Assembly (NCBI GenBank): GCA_947179485.1
Contig: OX359245.1
Coordinates: 28,507,067-28,571,066, forward strand
Length of the DNA stretch: 64,000 nt
DNA from: Allacma fusca
Taxonomy: Eukaryota > Arthropoda > Collembola > Symphypleona > Sminthuridae
Direction of reading: 5' to 3'
Positions 39,565-54,500 of this stretch are shown piece by piece. How positions within the stretch are numbered: the first letter of the stretch is position 1; each line of letters opens with the position of its first letter. Both the position numbers and the translations under genes were made by a program. Under the pieces are notes generated by a model, which saw only the letters and a list, made by a program, of their open reading frames with translations, ran no database searches and was not told the origin of the DNA.

Positions 39565-41632
39565 ATGACAATCGTATAAGTTGCCATTCCGCTAATTACC
39601 TGTCTCCCAAAATTCCCATCAGTAAATTCAAAATATTTGAAAATACCATTGCATTAAATTATTTCAAATTGTACTATGAATATGTAACTATATAAAGAAT
39701 ACAGTTTTTAAAAATTACCGCAGTCAAGAAGCGAGCTGTTATTGTGAAAAACCCGAGCCCATTAAACCCAATTTTGTCTTTGCTGTAGACTTGCGAAGCA
39801 AAAATAATCAACTTGCTTGCCCCACTGTCTTCTAGTTTAAATTCCTTGTCACTAATGCAATTCTCCATCCAATCAGTAATAGCATGGCCCTTTGTATTTA
39901 TATTTGTTAAGATTAGCCATTACGTTTGTAAATAGTTTATTTCATTGACAATAACTACTTCAGCAATGTGGCAGGACAATATTTACAATAGAGAAATAAT
40001 GAGAGTAACACAGCCACTTTGTTACCTTCGCATTGACATCAGCAGAGACTCCATAAAATATTATATTCTTCACCAAAAAATGAACAAACACAATTGCTCT
40101 CTCGATTGTTCCGAGACCCCGGAGGAAGTGGTTTCCATAATAGCATGTGTAAATTATCATTAAAATACTCCCTACAAAAGTCACCCCACTTATGACTCTA
40201 TTGATGGAGCGAAGCAGATCTGTTATTTTTGTGTGGAGATGCATGACCTGAAAATTTTGTCAAAAAAATACTCCTCAAGAAAATAAGGCCCTAAAATTTC
40301 AACCTCAAATACAAAGTCTTAAAAACAAATAGGGTAATCCTACAAGTTAATATTGCATGAAAATTCTTGGTGAAAATCCTTACCTCCACCAATTTATCGG
40401 GACCCAAATCCTGAACCCGATTATTCAAGGCTCGGTATAACATCCAAATGTAAATCGCCAAAGTTGATCGAAAGGTATCCACAAAATGCCAAGCGTTCCA
40501 AGCAAACAGATCCAGGACAGTGGTACAGGCCAAAGTGACAACTCCCAGCCATTGCTGACAACTGCCCGAAATTTCTGTCAAAATTATACATTTATGACTT
40601 CAAAAGTATCCACAAATCAATTAGTATCATTTTCAGGAATTGAAATTCAAGTCTCTTTACCATTGGAGGAGCTATCTTGGAAAGGATTTACCAATTTGGT
40701 GTCCAAATATCTGAAAATGTAGCAATGAGCAGCGGAGAAAAAAATGTGGAAAATTGATACGATCAGAGTAATCCTAGGGAGCTAAAAATTAAAATATAAA
40801 GTAACAATGTACAATTTTTATTTCCCTCCAATTATTAATTTTTATAATTTGCTTTTGGATTTAGTCGTTATTTTGTATCCACACGTTTTAGTTCCAAACA
40901 TTTATAACTTACGTAACCAAAATTGAGCTTAATCCCCATTTCATAAAATTCCTTTTGAATTATAGACGCCTTTTTCAATATTTTCGGCCAATCCTGGCTG
41001 TACAACTCCAACCACCACACCATCGTGACAACGTAGAATGCAAATAGACAAAAGGTGGATTTCCATAGCCAATTCATTGTATCCAGTCCTAATACCTTGG
41101 GTTTCTCCGTGACGGCCAAATATCCCATGTATAAGGTGAGGAGACATTTCAAAAGTAATTTTAACACCTGTAGAGCGTATGAAACACATTTTTATTTCTC
41201 TCAAAAAATAAGCCTGCACGCCCAAATATTAAAATTTCTGAAATCATACTATTCTAGTTTTTACATTAGTCAAATCGTAAGAGCACTGTGAATAGGTTTC
41301 TGCAGTACAAAATTACGTTTTGTGCGATTACAAATTATTTTTAATTCATCGTGTGTAAAAATAATACAACTTACCTTTCTGGAGGATTTAATACGCCAGT
41401 GAATTTGTCCTTCATGATTTTGTTCTTCCACGATTCCAAAGGAAAAGAGCCCTAAATATTTGCCGACAACAAAACTGGGCTTCAAATATTCAAATAGGCT
41501 GATGACGGGGGTCTCTTTCAATGCGATTTTGTCAACAGGACTTTGCAGGGTTTTTGTAAAATAGTTGTCATTTACGTTATACATAGGATGAGACGGTGGG
41601 AGATCTCTGGACATTCTGAAAATTGTTTTCAT
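39565..41632 (-). CDS. Gustatory receptor (7tm_7), copy 1, C-terminus in gap
   Basis: Minus-strand exons: 41375-41632, 40913-41167, 40661-40781, 40384-40574, 40026-40247, 39719-39889, and 39599 down into the N run. Introns are phase 0 except the third (phase 1), exactly as in copy 2. The visible part is about 417 residues with several hydrophobic helices (for example STFCLFAFYVVTMVWWLELY and GFFTITARFLTA). The last exon starts VISGMATYTIVI, the beginning of the TYxxxxxQF signature of arthropod gustatory receptors, before the gap. These are ligand-gated cation channels of taste neurons. ATG 41632 is chosen because MKTI(F/Y) is shared with copy 2; a longer frame to 41698 is not. No stop or frame break is seen. 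Confidence 0.8.
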
Positions 41633-42155
41633 TAATGTTCTTAGTAGTTTTGGTAAATTAAACCAAATGTCCTTCCAGCATCTTGTTGACTTTAACACTA
41701 GAAACTTTTATTGCCCAGGTGAATTACATAGCCTCGGAAATAAAAAAGTACATTTTGCATGATTGCGTTCGCCAATTATAATTTTAAGTGGAGGTCTGAA
41801 GGACACTGGTAATGAAGTGGGTAGACACGAAGCTCTTAAGAAGTCATTGACTACAAAAATATTGAAGGACAATTTTCGATTGAAGTATTGTAAGTTCCCA
41901 AGCAAACAAATGTCCGGATGTTTTGTGAAGTCACTAAATTTCTAAAAAATAATGGATTAATAATTGACTGCATACTACAGATACTCCTCACAAATGTACA
42001 GCAACATACAGATATCGCTATAATTATTTGTTTCCCTGTATTACGTAAATAGTTTCGGCTTTCTATATGCTCGGTACGAATATTTTTGACGACACGGAAG
42101 ATTCTTAAAATCCAACCCATAGTTTGATGAAAGAGAAAAAATTAAAACTCTGGAA

Positions 42156-42643
42156 TAGTGTTTCTGAACGGTCCAAAAACATGGACTCGACCCGACTCGT
42201 TTTCCCGAACCGAAAAAATCCCTTTTCTGTTCCCGAAACCGGAACCGATATGTTCGAGTCCGGGACATTTTTGCCTTCCCGGAACCGATCCGGAAAATAA
42301 AATCGGTTCCTGGACCGGTTCCGGTTCCTTCCCGAACCGGCAGAAAATGCATATGATTCATGGAAGTCAAAGTTGTGTTGCGTTTTCAAATGATAGTTGA
42401 CAAATGCTTGACTAATGCATGTTTCGCGTTTTCATTCAAAAAGGCAGCTTTAACAAACCCTTCCCGAAAACTTTCGGTTTTGATTTTTGTACCCGAAACC
42501 GGACCGAATGTAACGGTTCTTTAAACCGTTGACCCGAAACCGGACCGAAATTTAACGGTTTTTTAAATCGTTGACCCGAAACTGTACCGGAACCGAAACC
42601 GAACCGGAACCTCGGGAATTCCCGATACCGAACAGAAACACTA
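42156..42643. mobile_element. hAT-like MITE, CCGAACCGG-satellite type
   Basis: 488 bp with inverted ends TAGTGTTTCTG and a perfect 8-bp target duplication CTCTGGAA (42148-42155 and 42644-42651). Both sides are GC-rich CCCGAACCGG-type repeats. It lies about 520 bases upstream of gustatory receptor copy 1, and the same place in copy 2 (near 60920) is empty. It shares its first ten bases with the AATTGC-type element at 33077, but nothing else. Confidence 0.92.
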
Positions 42644-42659
42644 CTCTGGAAACACTCTA

Positions 42660-43821
42660 GATTTTCTCACAATGTGAATTTTAAAAATAATAAACCGGGT
42701 ATTCCTCATCACATGTCCACTCTATTCGCAACTTCTTTTCTGAAATTTGTATCAAATTTACACTTGATTTATATACAAAGTTGCCAGTTCCTGAGGAACA
42801 ATATAGTAGGCTCCTAAATTTTCATTTCATCAAATTTATTCGAGCATGTTATAAACCTAATCTATCCTCACAATTGGCAGTTAAAAAAAATGGAGCAAGA
42901 ATGACATCAAGGAAAGAGCTTTTATACTTTGACACAATTTCTCATCTTCAAACCTGGAGACCGCAATGCTTGAGGAAAACCGTTTTAGACTCATATGAGT
43001 TCTCAAGAAATTTTGTATAATCCCTGCGTTACGAAATATTTTTTAACCAATAGAGATCGTCAACCGTCAACGAAAAGTTAGCCAGATCATAAAATATCCC
43101 TCGTCTTTACTTCTCAAGATGAATTTTCCCTCCGAATTTTTAGGGGTTATGCCCACCAATTTTAACGTACAAATCTGTGTTATACATAGCTCCCTTGCAA
43201 ACCTACAAAATTTTCCATCAAATGCATTAAAATATATTTTCAAGCAAATTATGAAGCTTGAGTAAACAATTTAAACACCCAAATTCTAACCTGTTTAAAA
43301 CAATCTAGTTGCATATGTATGGCAGCTCTATTTATATAAAATGATTAATGATGTCACAACGTATATAGTTAGACTTGATTGAGGATTCTTTCAGGTAAAC
43401 AAGCCGCAGCCTATACGCACATCCGAATTGCATTTTAACCTGAATTTTAGATTTACGGGAATGTTACCGTTATCGCATGGCAGCCCTTTAATCTGGTCAA
43501 ATACATTAATAATGTAAAATTAGATAATTATATGTTGTGGGTTTGTTCCATAATTCAGAATATAACTTGAACATTTCAAAAGCGTATAAATTTTTTAGTC
43601 AAGTGCAGACAATTTTAACAACTTAAACATCAAGTTCAAGTTCAATCAAGTCGTTTTTCTTTTGCTTTCATTTCAGCGTTACCTTAAAATAAGCCATTAG
43701 CCTAAAATTACAAGTTTAATATTGGTCCCAACAGTGGTAGTATTTTCAAATAAAACAGCCTTTAAAAAATTGTAAGAAATAGCATTAAAAAATTATTACA
43801 TTCATAGTCAATATACTCCAA
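42660..43821. repeat. Upstream part of receptor/tRNA duplicated block, no gene
   Basis: This interval aligns in patches with 60920-62280 (for example the 'gcctaaaattacaagtttaatattgg' region at 43700 with 62145). It shows no gene. Confidence 0.55.
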
Positions 43822-44991
43822 CTAGTAAAAGCCCCGTGCTTCGCACAGGGTCAATTGCTTGAGAATTGTGAGAGTATACACAAAATCGTAAATTGCTATA
43901 TGTAGATCCCGTATTATGGCGTGTCGAGAAGGCTTAATATTAATAGCCCGCTTCGCTAGGCAAAGTAATCTCACATAAGACATTATTAATTGTAAGGCTA
44001 ACAATTCGTTTCAAATAGCTAGTTGGCAATTCATCATCAAAAAATTATCAAAAAACGCTCCAGCCCACTAAAGTTCTCTCCCAAACTCAATATTTGGCTA
44101 TTTACGGGGAATTTAACTAATCGATTGATCAACTTAATACCAACCAACATTGTTATTAAATCTGGCTGTTGAATCACTGTATGGTGCTTCACCCCTTAGT
44201 GTGATCAAATATGATATTTTATGTTGTTATAATTTGTATACATCTCAGTTGTATCGTAATAATGTAACTGAAGCCTCAGACACTGGACGCACTGATAATT
44301 TAAAATAGGAAAAGTGACAGGAATTCATATTAGCGCAACACTTTTCAATTGCTATTGTTACTAAAGTCCGTGGTTCCTAAAAATCAATCCTTAATTCGTA
44401 ATGATATTTTTAGGGAATATAAAGATCAAAATGGATGTGAAGGCTTGTAATTACAAAATAGTGAGCAAATAAGTTCAGCAATACAAATTCTGAAAATTTA
44501 TCTGACGTTATATATAAAAAGTGTTGCAATAAGTACTTTCAATTCCATTTGCTTTTTCCTAATAAGAATCTCACACTTATGTGTACAAAGTTCAGTCATT
44601 AAAATTCTCCTCTCCTCAAATTCGTCAGTGCTGTAACCGAACGTAGTTTTTCTAACTAGCAGACTTAATTTAATCCAAATTTGATGATTTATGTCTAATG
44701 TTTATAATAATTATGATTAGCGCATTTAAGTTACAATCTAAAATTGCGTAATATTGCGAGCTTCCAGTATGCTGCAAGCAGTTGGTATATGCTGAGAACC
44801 ACAGCGAGCTAAGCGAGCTGAAAAAGCTCTCCTCTGCGACAACGTTTCAGCCCGATGTGCTTCTCGGCTTGCTGTATAAACCACCGACTTGCTTGGCTAT
44901 ATATTGAAATGAGCCGCGAAGGTTTGAATTGTAAAACCAAAGCCGCGAAAGTTTAAATCAACGGACAGGTCCAGAGCAATAAGAAGAAGGA
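43822..44991 (-). mobile_element. Non-autonomous Helitron, copy 3
   Basis: 1170 bp on the minus strand beginning TCCTTCTTC after an A and ending GGGGCTTTTACTAG before a T, with the hairpin CCTGTGC-GAA-GCACGGGG. It matches copy 2 (31708-32835) along its length. It is inserted between gustatory receptor copy 1 and its tRNA-Ala; the related block near 62280 lacks it. Confidence 0.85.
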
Positions 44992-45040
44992 TTCTAAACA
45001 TTATATCCCCGACTGTCAAATTCCCCGGGCAAAATTTGGA

Positions 45041-45113
45041 TGGAGGTGCGGGGTATCGATCCCCGTACCTCTCACATGCTAAGCGAGCGCTCTACCATCT
45101 GAGCTACACCCCC
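45041..45113 (-). tRNA. tRNA-Ala (AGC)
   Basis: Identical in all 73 bases to the copy at 18010, with the G3:U70 pair, AGC anticodon and A54. The 3' flank on the minus strand (tccAAATTTTGCCCGGG) holds the TTTT terminator and is shared with the other copies. It lies 5' of gustatory receptor copy 1 on the same strand. Confidence 0.97.
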
Positions 45114-45536
45114 AATCTTGAAATCAATGAAATTGTTAACCCTATTCAAAAATTCTGGCTCAAAAGTTTTGTCAAGTGCTTCTTGTGTTCACACAGAAAT
45201 CTGACAATCTATATCTATACAACAGTTGCATTACTTTCACTTTTGATTCAGCCCCGGAGGAAAACTATGGAAAACAAATTGTTATACGCTGTCATGTTAA
45301 AATAAACATTCTGTGATGTTTTATAAAAGGACTCCAAAAATGGTAGTAGGAACTGAGTGTAAAACCATTATCGCACATGTATGTAGTAGGGTATTTATTG
45401 TTTATCTGTTCATAATTTAAAAAAATAACATGGTTATAGACAGCAATGAACATATAGCTAAAATATAAATGTCAATTGCAAAAGATTGATGACACCCGAG
45501 TAACTTTTGGTCCTTGTAAACTCTTGAGGAAGATAT
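45114..45536. other. 5' flank of tRNA-Ala, no gene
   Basis: Partly similar to the 5' flanks of the other tRNA-Ala copies (for example 'ttactttcacttttgattcagcc' at 45231). No gene. Gypsy element B is inserted at its right end. Confidence 0.45.
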
Positions 45537-48500
45537 TGTTAAGTATATAATACATGCTTGATATACACATATGTACTGTGTACATATATAGGGAGGCTGA
45601 AGTCATGAATTCAGACTCCCTATATAAACGTGTGTCACCATAAGAAATGTAACAAGTAGCTGGGAAAGAGAGAAGGAAGAAGGAGATAAGGAGAGAGAAT
45701 CAGACAATAAAGGAGACATAGAGAATCACCCTTTGTATACATACGCACTTATTTGTATAGTCTCTACGACTGTTCCTCTCACATACACACGCACACAAGA
45801 GAATAAAAATAATTCTCCCCCTCTACATCTTCACGACTCTCCATATAAATATTTCAATCCCCATTCACAATTACATCTTAACATGGTGGAGGTGCTACGT
45901 TTTCTATATTTTAATTTGTCAATTAAAATATAGACGGTCCCCGTACTTCTTCAGTGCTACTTGTTCATCTTACATTTTTATTAACTTATCCGTGGCGTTA
46001 AGCCTCTGCCGAAAGCTCTGTTCAAAATTTTAAGACATTTTCCAAATCGCCCAACAATATAATCATTTTGCTCCAATATTCCCCAAGTTTTTCACATCAA
46101 CCCCATGTCACGCGACATACGACTGTTACGTACCACTCGACCCCACAGTCACAGTGAGTTTGTGCGTTATAACGGCGTGAATTATATCGTCGTCCAACAA
46201 AGAGAAGCCAATTTGGTAGAACTCTCCCTTGCTGAACAACAAATCGCCTGTGAAAAATACGCCCATTTGACAATCGAGAAAGCGATATGCCAGTATCGAT
46301 ATTATAAAATCTTCAAAACCAAGTTGCCCCTTTATCAACATTCTGCCGTTCGACCTCACCCCATTACTGAAGCTGACTTTGACGTGCTCCATAAACGCCG
46401 AACCGGGATTCCACGCTCGACGCCTTCGAATTCCGCCAGCCTGCCCTCCCCGGTACTTTCATCCTCCGAAGGGGACAACACCGAGGGTCCTACTCCGGAA
46501 CCTTCTACACCAGTCGGTGGATTCCACGACTTCCTTCCCGCCAGGACTTCAACCCCAGCCGTCGTCACGGACACCGCTGAAGCTGCTTCTGATACTGTAA
46601 GCTCAAATTTATATTTTTCTCCCGAGTCCACCAGTGTGGGTGCATCCCACTCCACAACTCTCATCTCTACTCCCAATCGTCCTAATATACGAACAAACCT
46701 CGAGGTAATATCCGACGAATACGTCGACCGGATCTGTCAAAAACATCTTCACGACTCTACTGGAACTAGTATTGTCACATATCCATATTATCTCCAATTG
46801 TTACAAGATCTACATCAAGCAACTCGTATACACCCTGACGGTACTGACTACACCTCCCGTGCTGGGTTTCAACGTGTCGTTACGCGAGTCCTTCGACTTT
46901 TCATTAACTCCCAACCATCTAATACAGCTAACCTCACCATCATAGATGAACTTCGTGAAATTGCAGATTCACTAATAATCAGCACATCAACATCAACTAC
47001 ACATTCCAATACTCTTGTTCCCGTAACGTCCCTTCCAATTACCACTTCTTCCACAACTTCAACATCCACGCCCGTCCGATATTTAACTGGCCCACGGTTA
47101 TCAACATTTTCTATTAATACAGAAAGCCTAGGACCCGTAGTTACTACATGGAATTCTAAGCTTCAATCCTCTGAGCTATTAGGCAACGACTTATCCCCAT
47201 TACTTCAATTCACCTACTATCTCGATTTGGTACGTACGTATCAGTTACAGGACAAATATACCCATTCCCATTATCCTTTCCAATCACCACAAGCATATCG
47301 TGAAGCACTGGCATCCTTGGATCAACATTTTGTCACCTTAGCCGTCCGAGACAATCCCGCTCTGCTCTCTATTCATAACACTATACTTACATCTTCCGCC
47401 GTCGCACCTACCATTGACCCAACAGTATTACCTGAAGAAACAAACCCCTTCTGGAATTTAGACATATTTGAAAACGTCCAACCGGACTCACCACCTTCTT
47501 CGCCATTTAACGCAACCTCCTCAAGACCGCCATCCCCTCACTATATCCCTGCTACTATAATGGATACTACCAGGCTCTTATTTGAGAAGCCAAAATTCCC
47601 CTCCCGTGAAACATCCACAGAAGACATTCGGACATTTATCAAACGCTGTGACGAGTTTTTCAAGGCATTGAACATCCTCGACGATGATACCAAAAAGGCT
47701 TATATTTACAGAAACATCTCTGATGCTTCCAAAACCGGCAAAGACTTTTTTGAATACTATTATGTGCTCCCTTCCACGTCCCGTCGCACGTATGCGCAAT
47801 TCTGCGATGACATCCTGGCCCAACTGCCTCGAGATATTCCTGACCGCAAGAGTCAACTACTGGATGCCCTCTCAATGACACCCTATCCTAATGAATTGCC
47901 TACAATATTTGCACTCCGTGTTCGTTCCGCCGCCGGTACTGACTGGAAGTCCCTACCTGAGAAAACCGCCGTCGACTCCATCCGGTCCAAGTTATCCCCT
48001 ACGGTCAATATCTTTTTACAATCCTGGAATGACCGTATCAGAAACTTCACCCATTTACTCGATGCTCTTAGGGAATATGAGAGTTGTTCCAACCAACCCA
48101 TGCAAACTTCTACAGTCTCCCTTCCAACAACTACTGTTCCTGTAACTTTAGACACAAAGTTGGACACCCTTTTAGCAAGACTAGAAAAACTGGAATCAAA
48201 AGACACTACTGTTATGGCTGTCGCTACATATCCTCGCCCTCGACCTCCGAACCCTGGCTACAATTATTCCACCGTCCGCACTGCACCTCAAGGACCTCCA
48301 CGGCAACTTAATTGTTGGACATGTGGTCGACCAGGTCACATAGCACGCGTTTGTCGCTCCGCTCCACGACATCCCATCAACCAATCGAATGGACAATCTA
48401 CTGTCATCTGTGGACGTTGTTCCCGACCCAATCATCATGCCAATGCATGTAGGCAGCCGCGCGCCATGCATTATGCACAATGGGCTCGAGAACGCTCCCA

Positions 48501-51500
48501 ATTCCGTCAACAAAGTTTAAACTCCCAAGGGCAGCCGGGACGCGGACCACCCCGCCAACTGCCCGCAATCCATTCCCTCGACATCCCACAGTACCAGGAC
48601 GAAACCGATATCCTAGACTAATGGTCCCTTCCATCTACATTCACAACCCTGCTAAGATACAAATTTCATCACTTTCCTGCTCCCTCAAAATCATCATACA
48701 AATACAAAATCAAAATCATCCATGCCTTATTGACACCGGAGCTGCTGCTTCCCTAATCCATCCGACCTATGTACCTCCTGGAACTCCCGTTACGAAATCC
48801 AATATACAACTTATCGACGCATCTGGCAATTCCATGCCTAATCAAGGCCTTGCTCTAATTAAATTCAAAATTGGCAAGTGTACATTTTTACATCCCTTCA
48901 TTGTCGCCCCGTCGAAAGCTCTTAAAATAATATTGGGTACGGACTTTCTATACTCAAAAGGAGGATTCCTCATCAACACACAGCAGAACACTTTATATAA
49001 CAAGTTTACAGGCTCCTTGCCCCTCATCCATACTCAATTGCAACATACGGCTGCCATCACTGCACAATGCAATGTGCCAGTTTCAAAACTTGAAAATCCA
49101 ATTACGAAATTACAGACAGATTTCACAATCCCCTCCACAGTGTCTACCAGACATCCGGCTGATGGTATCGACAATCTGACCTCAACCACGCCCAAACAAT
49201 GCTCCTCAGCTACACAAACCTACGAAACCCCAAAGTCTACGGGAACCCAAACAGACAATAACAAAACTATAAATCATAGACGTAAAAACCCCAGCCAGCC
49301 TATGCATTTTGCAGACACAGTTACGTCACCCACATCATCTGACAGTTCAGACTATGAATTCCGCTCAACACATCCCCAACGATGTCGTATTTCTGTTCAT
49401 CACAGACCTCGTACAGCACCTTCACATCATCGCACCCTAAAAACCCGCACGTCAGCATCTCTACCACGCATTCCGCTTTCGGTCCTTTGTGTATCACATG
49501 AGGACTCTAATGGACTTCTTAGAGTCGCCGGCACCCATGACATCCCCCCACGTTGTCATGTCACTATCCCCATCCATCATACGACATCAAGTTCAACTCC
49601 TCTCAATTTCGAACCCCACGTTTCCTTATATACGCAATTCCATTTATTAGCCCCAAACGCCATTGTATCACCCACCTCAAAATTCATGCTGCTGACGAAC
49701 CCGACGTCAATGACTATAACCATACCTGACGGTTTAGGACTTGGAAAGACCACCCCATTCTTGGTTGATGACATTTCTATGATGCCCGTCCCTGTGAATG
49801 CCATTGACATCAAAGACTCCAATCTCCAACAAGAAATCAATTCCTTCAAGATTAATCCACACCTGGACCAGGCAGATCAACATAAATTCCGTAAACTGCT
49901 CACGGAATTCCGATCATCGTTCGCGTTTACTCCCCTAGAATTAGGGAAATGCTCTATTCTACCCTTCAAAATAGAATTGACTAGTGGAGAGATTGTTTCC
50001 CACCGTGCCTACAAAACATCAGCATACCAAGATGCTCTCATTGATGCTGAAGTAAAGAAACTCTTGGACAACAATATAATTGCACCATCCACATCCCCCT
50101 ACACAAGCCCTGTTATCGTCGTGTTGAAGAAACCTAACGACCAAGGTGTCAGGAAGCCCCGTATGGTTGTCGACCTCCGGTCCCTCAATGCCATTACCAA
50201 ATCCATGCACTGGCCACTGCCCAGTGTAGACGAAATTCTACGCCGCCTACAAAACCACAAATACTTCTCTACGTTAGACCTCGCACAAGGGTTCCATCAA
50301 ATTACTGTGGACGAAGCTTCACGAGAAAAACTCAGCTTTATCACAAAAAATGGACAATATCAATATGTGATGATGCCCTTTGGAGCGAAAAACTCCCCTT
50401 CCCATTTCTGCCGAGTAATTGATGTGATCCTAAGTGACCTCAAATACTCCACTGCACTAGCCTATGTTGACGACATTGTAGTCTGCTCCACCACCATCGA
50501 CGAACATGTTCTCAAGCTACGGAAAATTTTTCAACGGTTTGCGGACCATAATCTCAAATTCGAACCTTCCAAATGTAGCTTTGCGTATACAGAAATTAGC
50601 CTCCTCGGATTTACCGTCAACAGTCATGGTCTCCAACCCCATGATAATCACCTACAGGCTCTACAACGCATGCCAACACCTCAAGATGTTACATCCGTTC
50701 AATCATTCCTTGGCATGGCAAATTTCTTCCGACGTTTCATTCCACATTTTGCACAAATAGCTGCCCCACTTAGAGACCTAACTAAAGCCAATGTCTCCTT
50801 CGAATGGTCACATGAATGCGAACAGGCCTTTGAAACACTCAAATCCATTTTAGTTTCAAAACCGGTCCATGCTCACTACGATCCAGCCAAGCCTACCTTC
50901 CTTTATACGGATGCTTCACTCCATGGCCTAGGAGCATACCTCACACAGTTACAGCCTGACGGTCGCGAACATCCCATTTATTACCTGAGCAGAAAATTGA
51001 ATAAATATGAAGCCAAATATCACATACGCCTATTGGAACTCTTGGCAATTACATGGGCAACAAGCAAACTCAAAGAATACCTTCTCGGCATACCTTTTAC
51101 TGTCAAAACAGATCATCATAGCCTTTGCTACATCTTGAAGAGCAAAGACGATTTAAATCCCAAACTGCAGCGTATGCAGATCATGCTCATGCCATATGAC
51201 ATTACAATACAGTATGTCCGTGGTGCTACACACCGTGTCGCAGATTGTCTCAGTAGGAATCCTTTAGATGATCCAGAATTTTCCGCTACGGACGAAGATG
51301 CTTGCCTCCCCATCAATGCCATCAGTATTTCCACATTGAAAGATGAACAACTCAAGGATCCATCCATTGCACGAATTATACAACGACTTCCTGCTAATTG
51401 GAGACTCAGACATAATTATTCCCTTCACGATGGTATACTATACAAGTTTAACAATCGACCTGGTGAGGAATCTCTAATCGTGGTCCCTAAACAAATGGTC

Positions 51501-54500
51501 CCCGACGTCATCGCATCTTATCATAATGCAACATGTCATATGGGTCCTTCCAAAACACTACAAAAGTTACAGGACTCCTTTCACTGGAGAAAAATGAGAA
51601 GAGATGTTTACACATTCATCAAATCCTGTCCCATATGCCAAGCTCGAAAGACTCCTAGAGGACAGAAACCTGCAGGTGAATTTCAATATATTCCTATACC
51701 ATTAAGGCCTTTTGAAAGAATACAACTAGACGTTCAAGGTCCACTTACGAATCACGAGGGTCGTCCTCGATACATCATCACTGCTATTTGTTACTTAACC
51801 AAATTCTTGGTAACTAAGGTAGTTCCCACGGCTGATGCCAAAGCCATTGCCAATTTTCTACTGAACAGGATCGCCTCTGTATACTCCTTGCCCGAAGTAA
51901 TACAAACCGATCAGGGAACCGAATTCAATAATTCGGTCATGACAGAACTCTCCAAAGTCTTCAACTTCAACATCCAGTTTTCAACCTCATTCCACCCACA
52001 AAGCCAAGGCTTAATCGAGCGGACTCATCAATCTCTAGGAGACTGTATAGCCATGTATGTAGCCGAAACCAAGGCTGATTGGATTAAAGCTTTGCCAGCA
52101 CTCACATTCCAGCTTAATGATATGCCTCATCAGTCCCATGGATTTAAGCCATTTTATTTGCTTCATGGGTTCAATGCACGGACTCCACTCAGAAATGCTT
52201 TCCCAACCTACACACCAGAGAATCATATTGTACATTCCATGGAGAAATTATGGAGCCTTACCCACGATATTTTAGAAAGACATCGCCTAAAATATGCGGA
52301 ACGAGTAAATCGATCCCGCCGAGATGTGTCCTATGCCATAGGTGATAATGTTCTTCTTGAACATACTTCTATCATCCCTGGAACAAGTCAGAAGTTACTA
52401 CCACGATGGAAAGGGCCTTTCAGTATCATCGCCATACCGACTCCCGTCAACTACACAATCCGAGGCTCTATAGGTACATCCATGAAAACTTTAACAGTGC
52501 ATGTTTCACGACTCAAGCGATACTTTGATAGACCCAATTGCTTCACCACTCAGTCCATATTAACATCTACTCCAGCTATGCAAGTACCAGATTCATCCAC
52601 ACATTTACAAGAAACGCCTAAAACCGCTACAATCAACCCTCCCCGCACGACCCCTTCCAACCCGGATAATTTTTCAGAGTCTTTAAACCCGGAAAATTCG
52701 GGCATGACCCGTTTGCATCCACCTGATTTGGGGGCTCCACACCCCACCCCACCCCCTATGGGAGGTACCCCTCCCCCAAGAGGTACCCTCCCCCCATTGC
52801 CAACGGACCCTTCTAATGCGGTACATACGAGCCCTACTCGACCTTCATACAGGTCAGCTCTACTATCCACACCTGTGCCACCCACAACGGCTTTGCCTAC
52901 CCTACCCGCTATTGATTTACCACCTAAAAGACACCGTCGAACTCAACACCAATTACTAGCGGAAGATTCCAATCGAATTATTCCGACCACATTCCATACA
53001 CGCGATGACACCGAATTCCGCCGTTCTACAAGACGTCACATACGTACCGTAGAAAATTTATTCCATTGCACACTCGTTAAACCGAAAAAATTAGTGACAT
53101 TGTTTCAGGCAACAATATAATATTTACAATCACCACACAGCAAATGAAAATTGAACATACATTATTGAGCTCACTAGAGCCCAATCCTCGGAAAATTGGT
53201 TGGTCCTACCATGGACCGGTGCACCAAATGATATGCAAGCAAGTTTCACCATTACACCTGCTGGCCCATGCTCTGGCAGCGTCTCCCGAGGTTCCAGGTC
53301 GTTTCCTGGGCACTTGAGCCCATCAATACCATCAAGGCTGCACGTGTAATGAATAAAACCTCCGACCATAGCACCCTTCAAATTGCACCACTCAACCAAC
53401 TTCCCTGGATCTACGAGGGTAAGGGTCAGTTCCCCCGCAGACCCGTTTGCCCTGACCTAACGCCCTAACACTCAGATATTGATGACAGCCGGTCCTAAAC
53501 GCTGATGATGGATTCATTAAAATTCTTGTCACCCTATGGACCACAAAATAAAAACACCATTATGGTCAATAACACTATTTGGTTGATGTAATTTGTATAA
53601 CTAATACAAACAATTCTTAAGTTTCAGATGACATTAGCGTTCACTCACTGGGATATGCCTGTTGCACGTTCCCGAGGAATACTCCTTGGCTGAACATTCC
53701 GGTCCTATCCGATAAACTCCAGGCAACACGCTCCAGTTACTGCTCCGTCAGTATGGATCTAGACATCCACCATTGAAATTAATTTTAATTTAATTAATAG
53801 TTAATGGTTTAAGTATAATATACACTATTTGAATATTGTTTAGTTAATAATTAATTGTATACTACCATATTAAGGATTCACTTTTACAGTTCTTACATAT
53901 TTGCACAATTATTAATGTATATCTTTAATTGCATCATTAACGTATACACAACATATTATAACCACCTACCATACACATATACATACATACTTAAGTCCTT
54001 AATTATTTAATTATAAGTATACACACTTACGCGAGGAGCTTCTCACAATTTTTCATTTTTCACCGATCCTGGACCGATTTGATCACTCGGCCTTGGATCA
54101 ATAATCCTCCCCATTCGAAACACTAGGGACAACATAAATTTTCTTTATCTCTTTTGATTCACTTAATAACACAATAGGTTACGTAGTATTAATTTTACAC
54201 AGTTAAGTTCAGCCCCCACAAATACTAAAATATTCAACTCACCCTGTACGTGTACATCCCGTATTCTTGTATGACCAACTTTAGCTGGATTGCACTTTAA
54301 AATTCTGAGACAGAATTTTTATCGACCCCGAGAAGTTTAGTAGATAATAGCTGTTACGTATATTATAATTTCACTCTAATATAATTCACTAATTATAAAA
54401 TAGCCTGTATGTTTATATGTAAGAAAATAAAATTTACTCCTGCTGAAGATTCAACTACCAACAAGTCAACACAAGAGAAGAAACTCCGCTATTCCAGAAG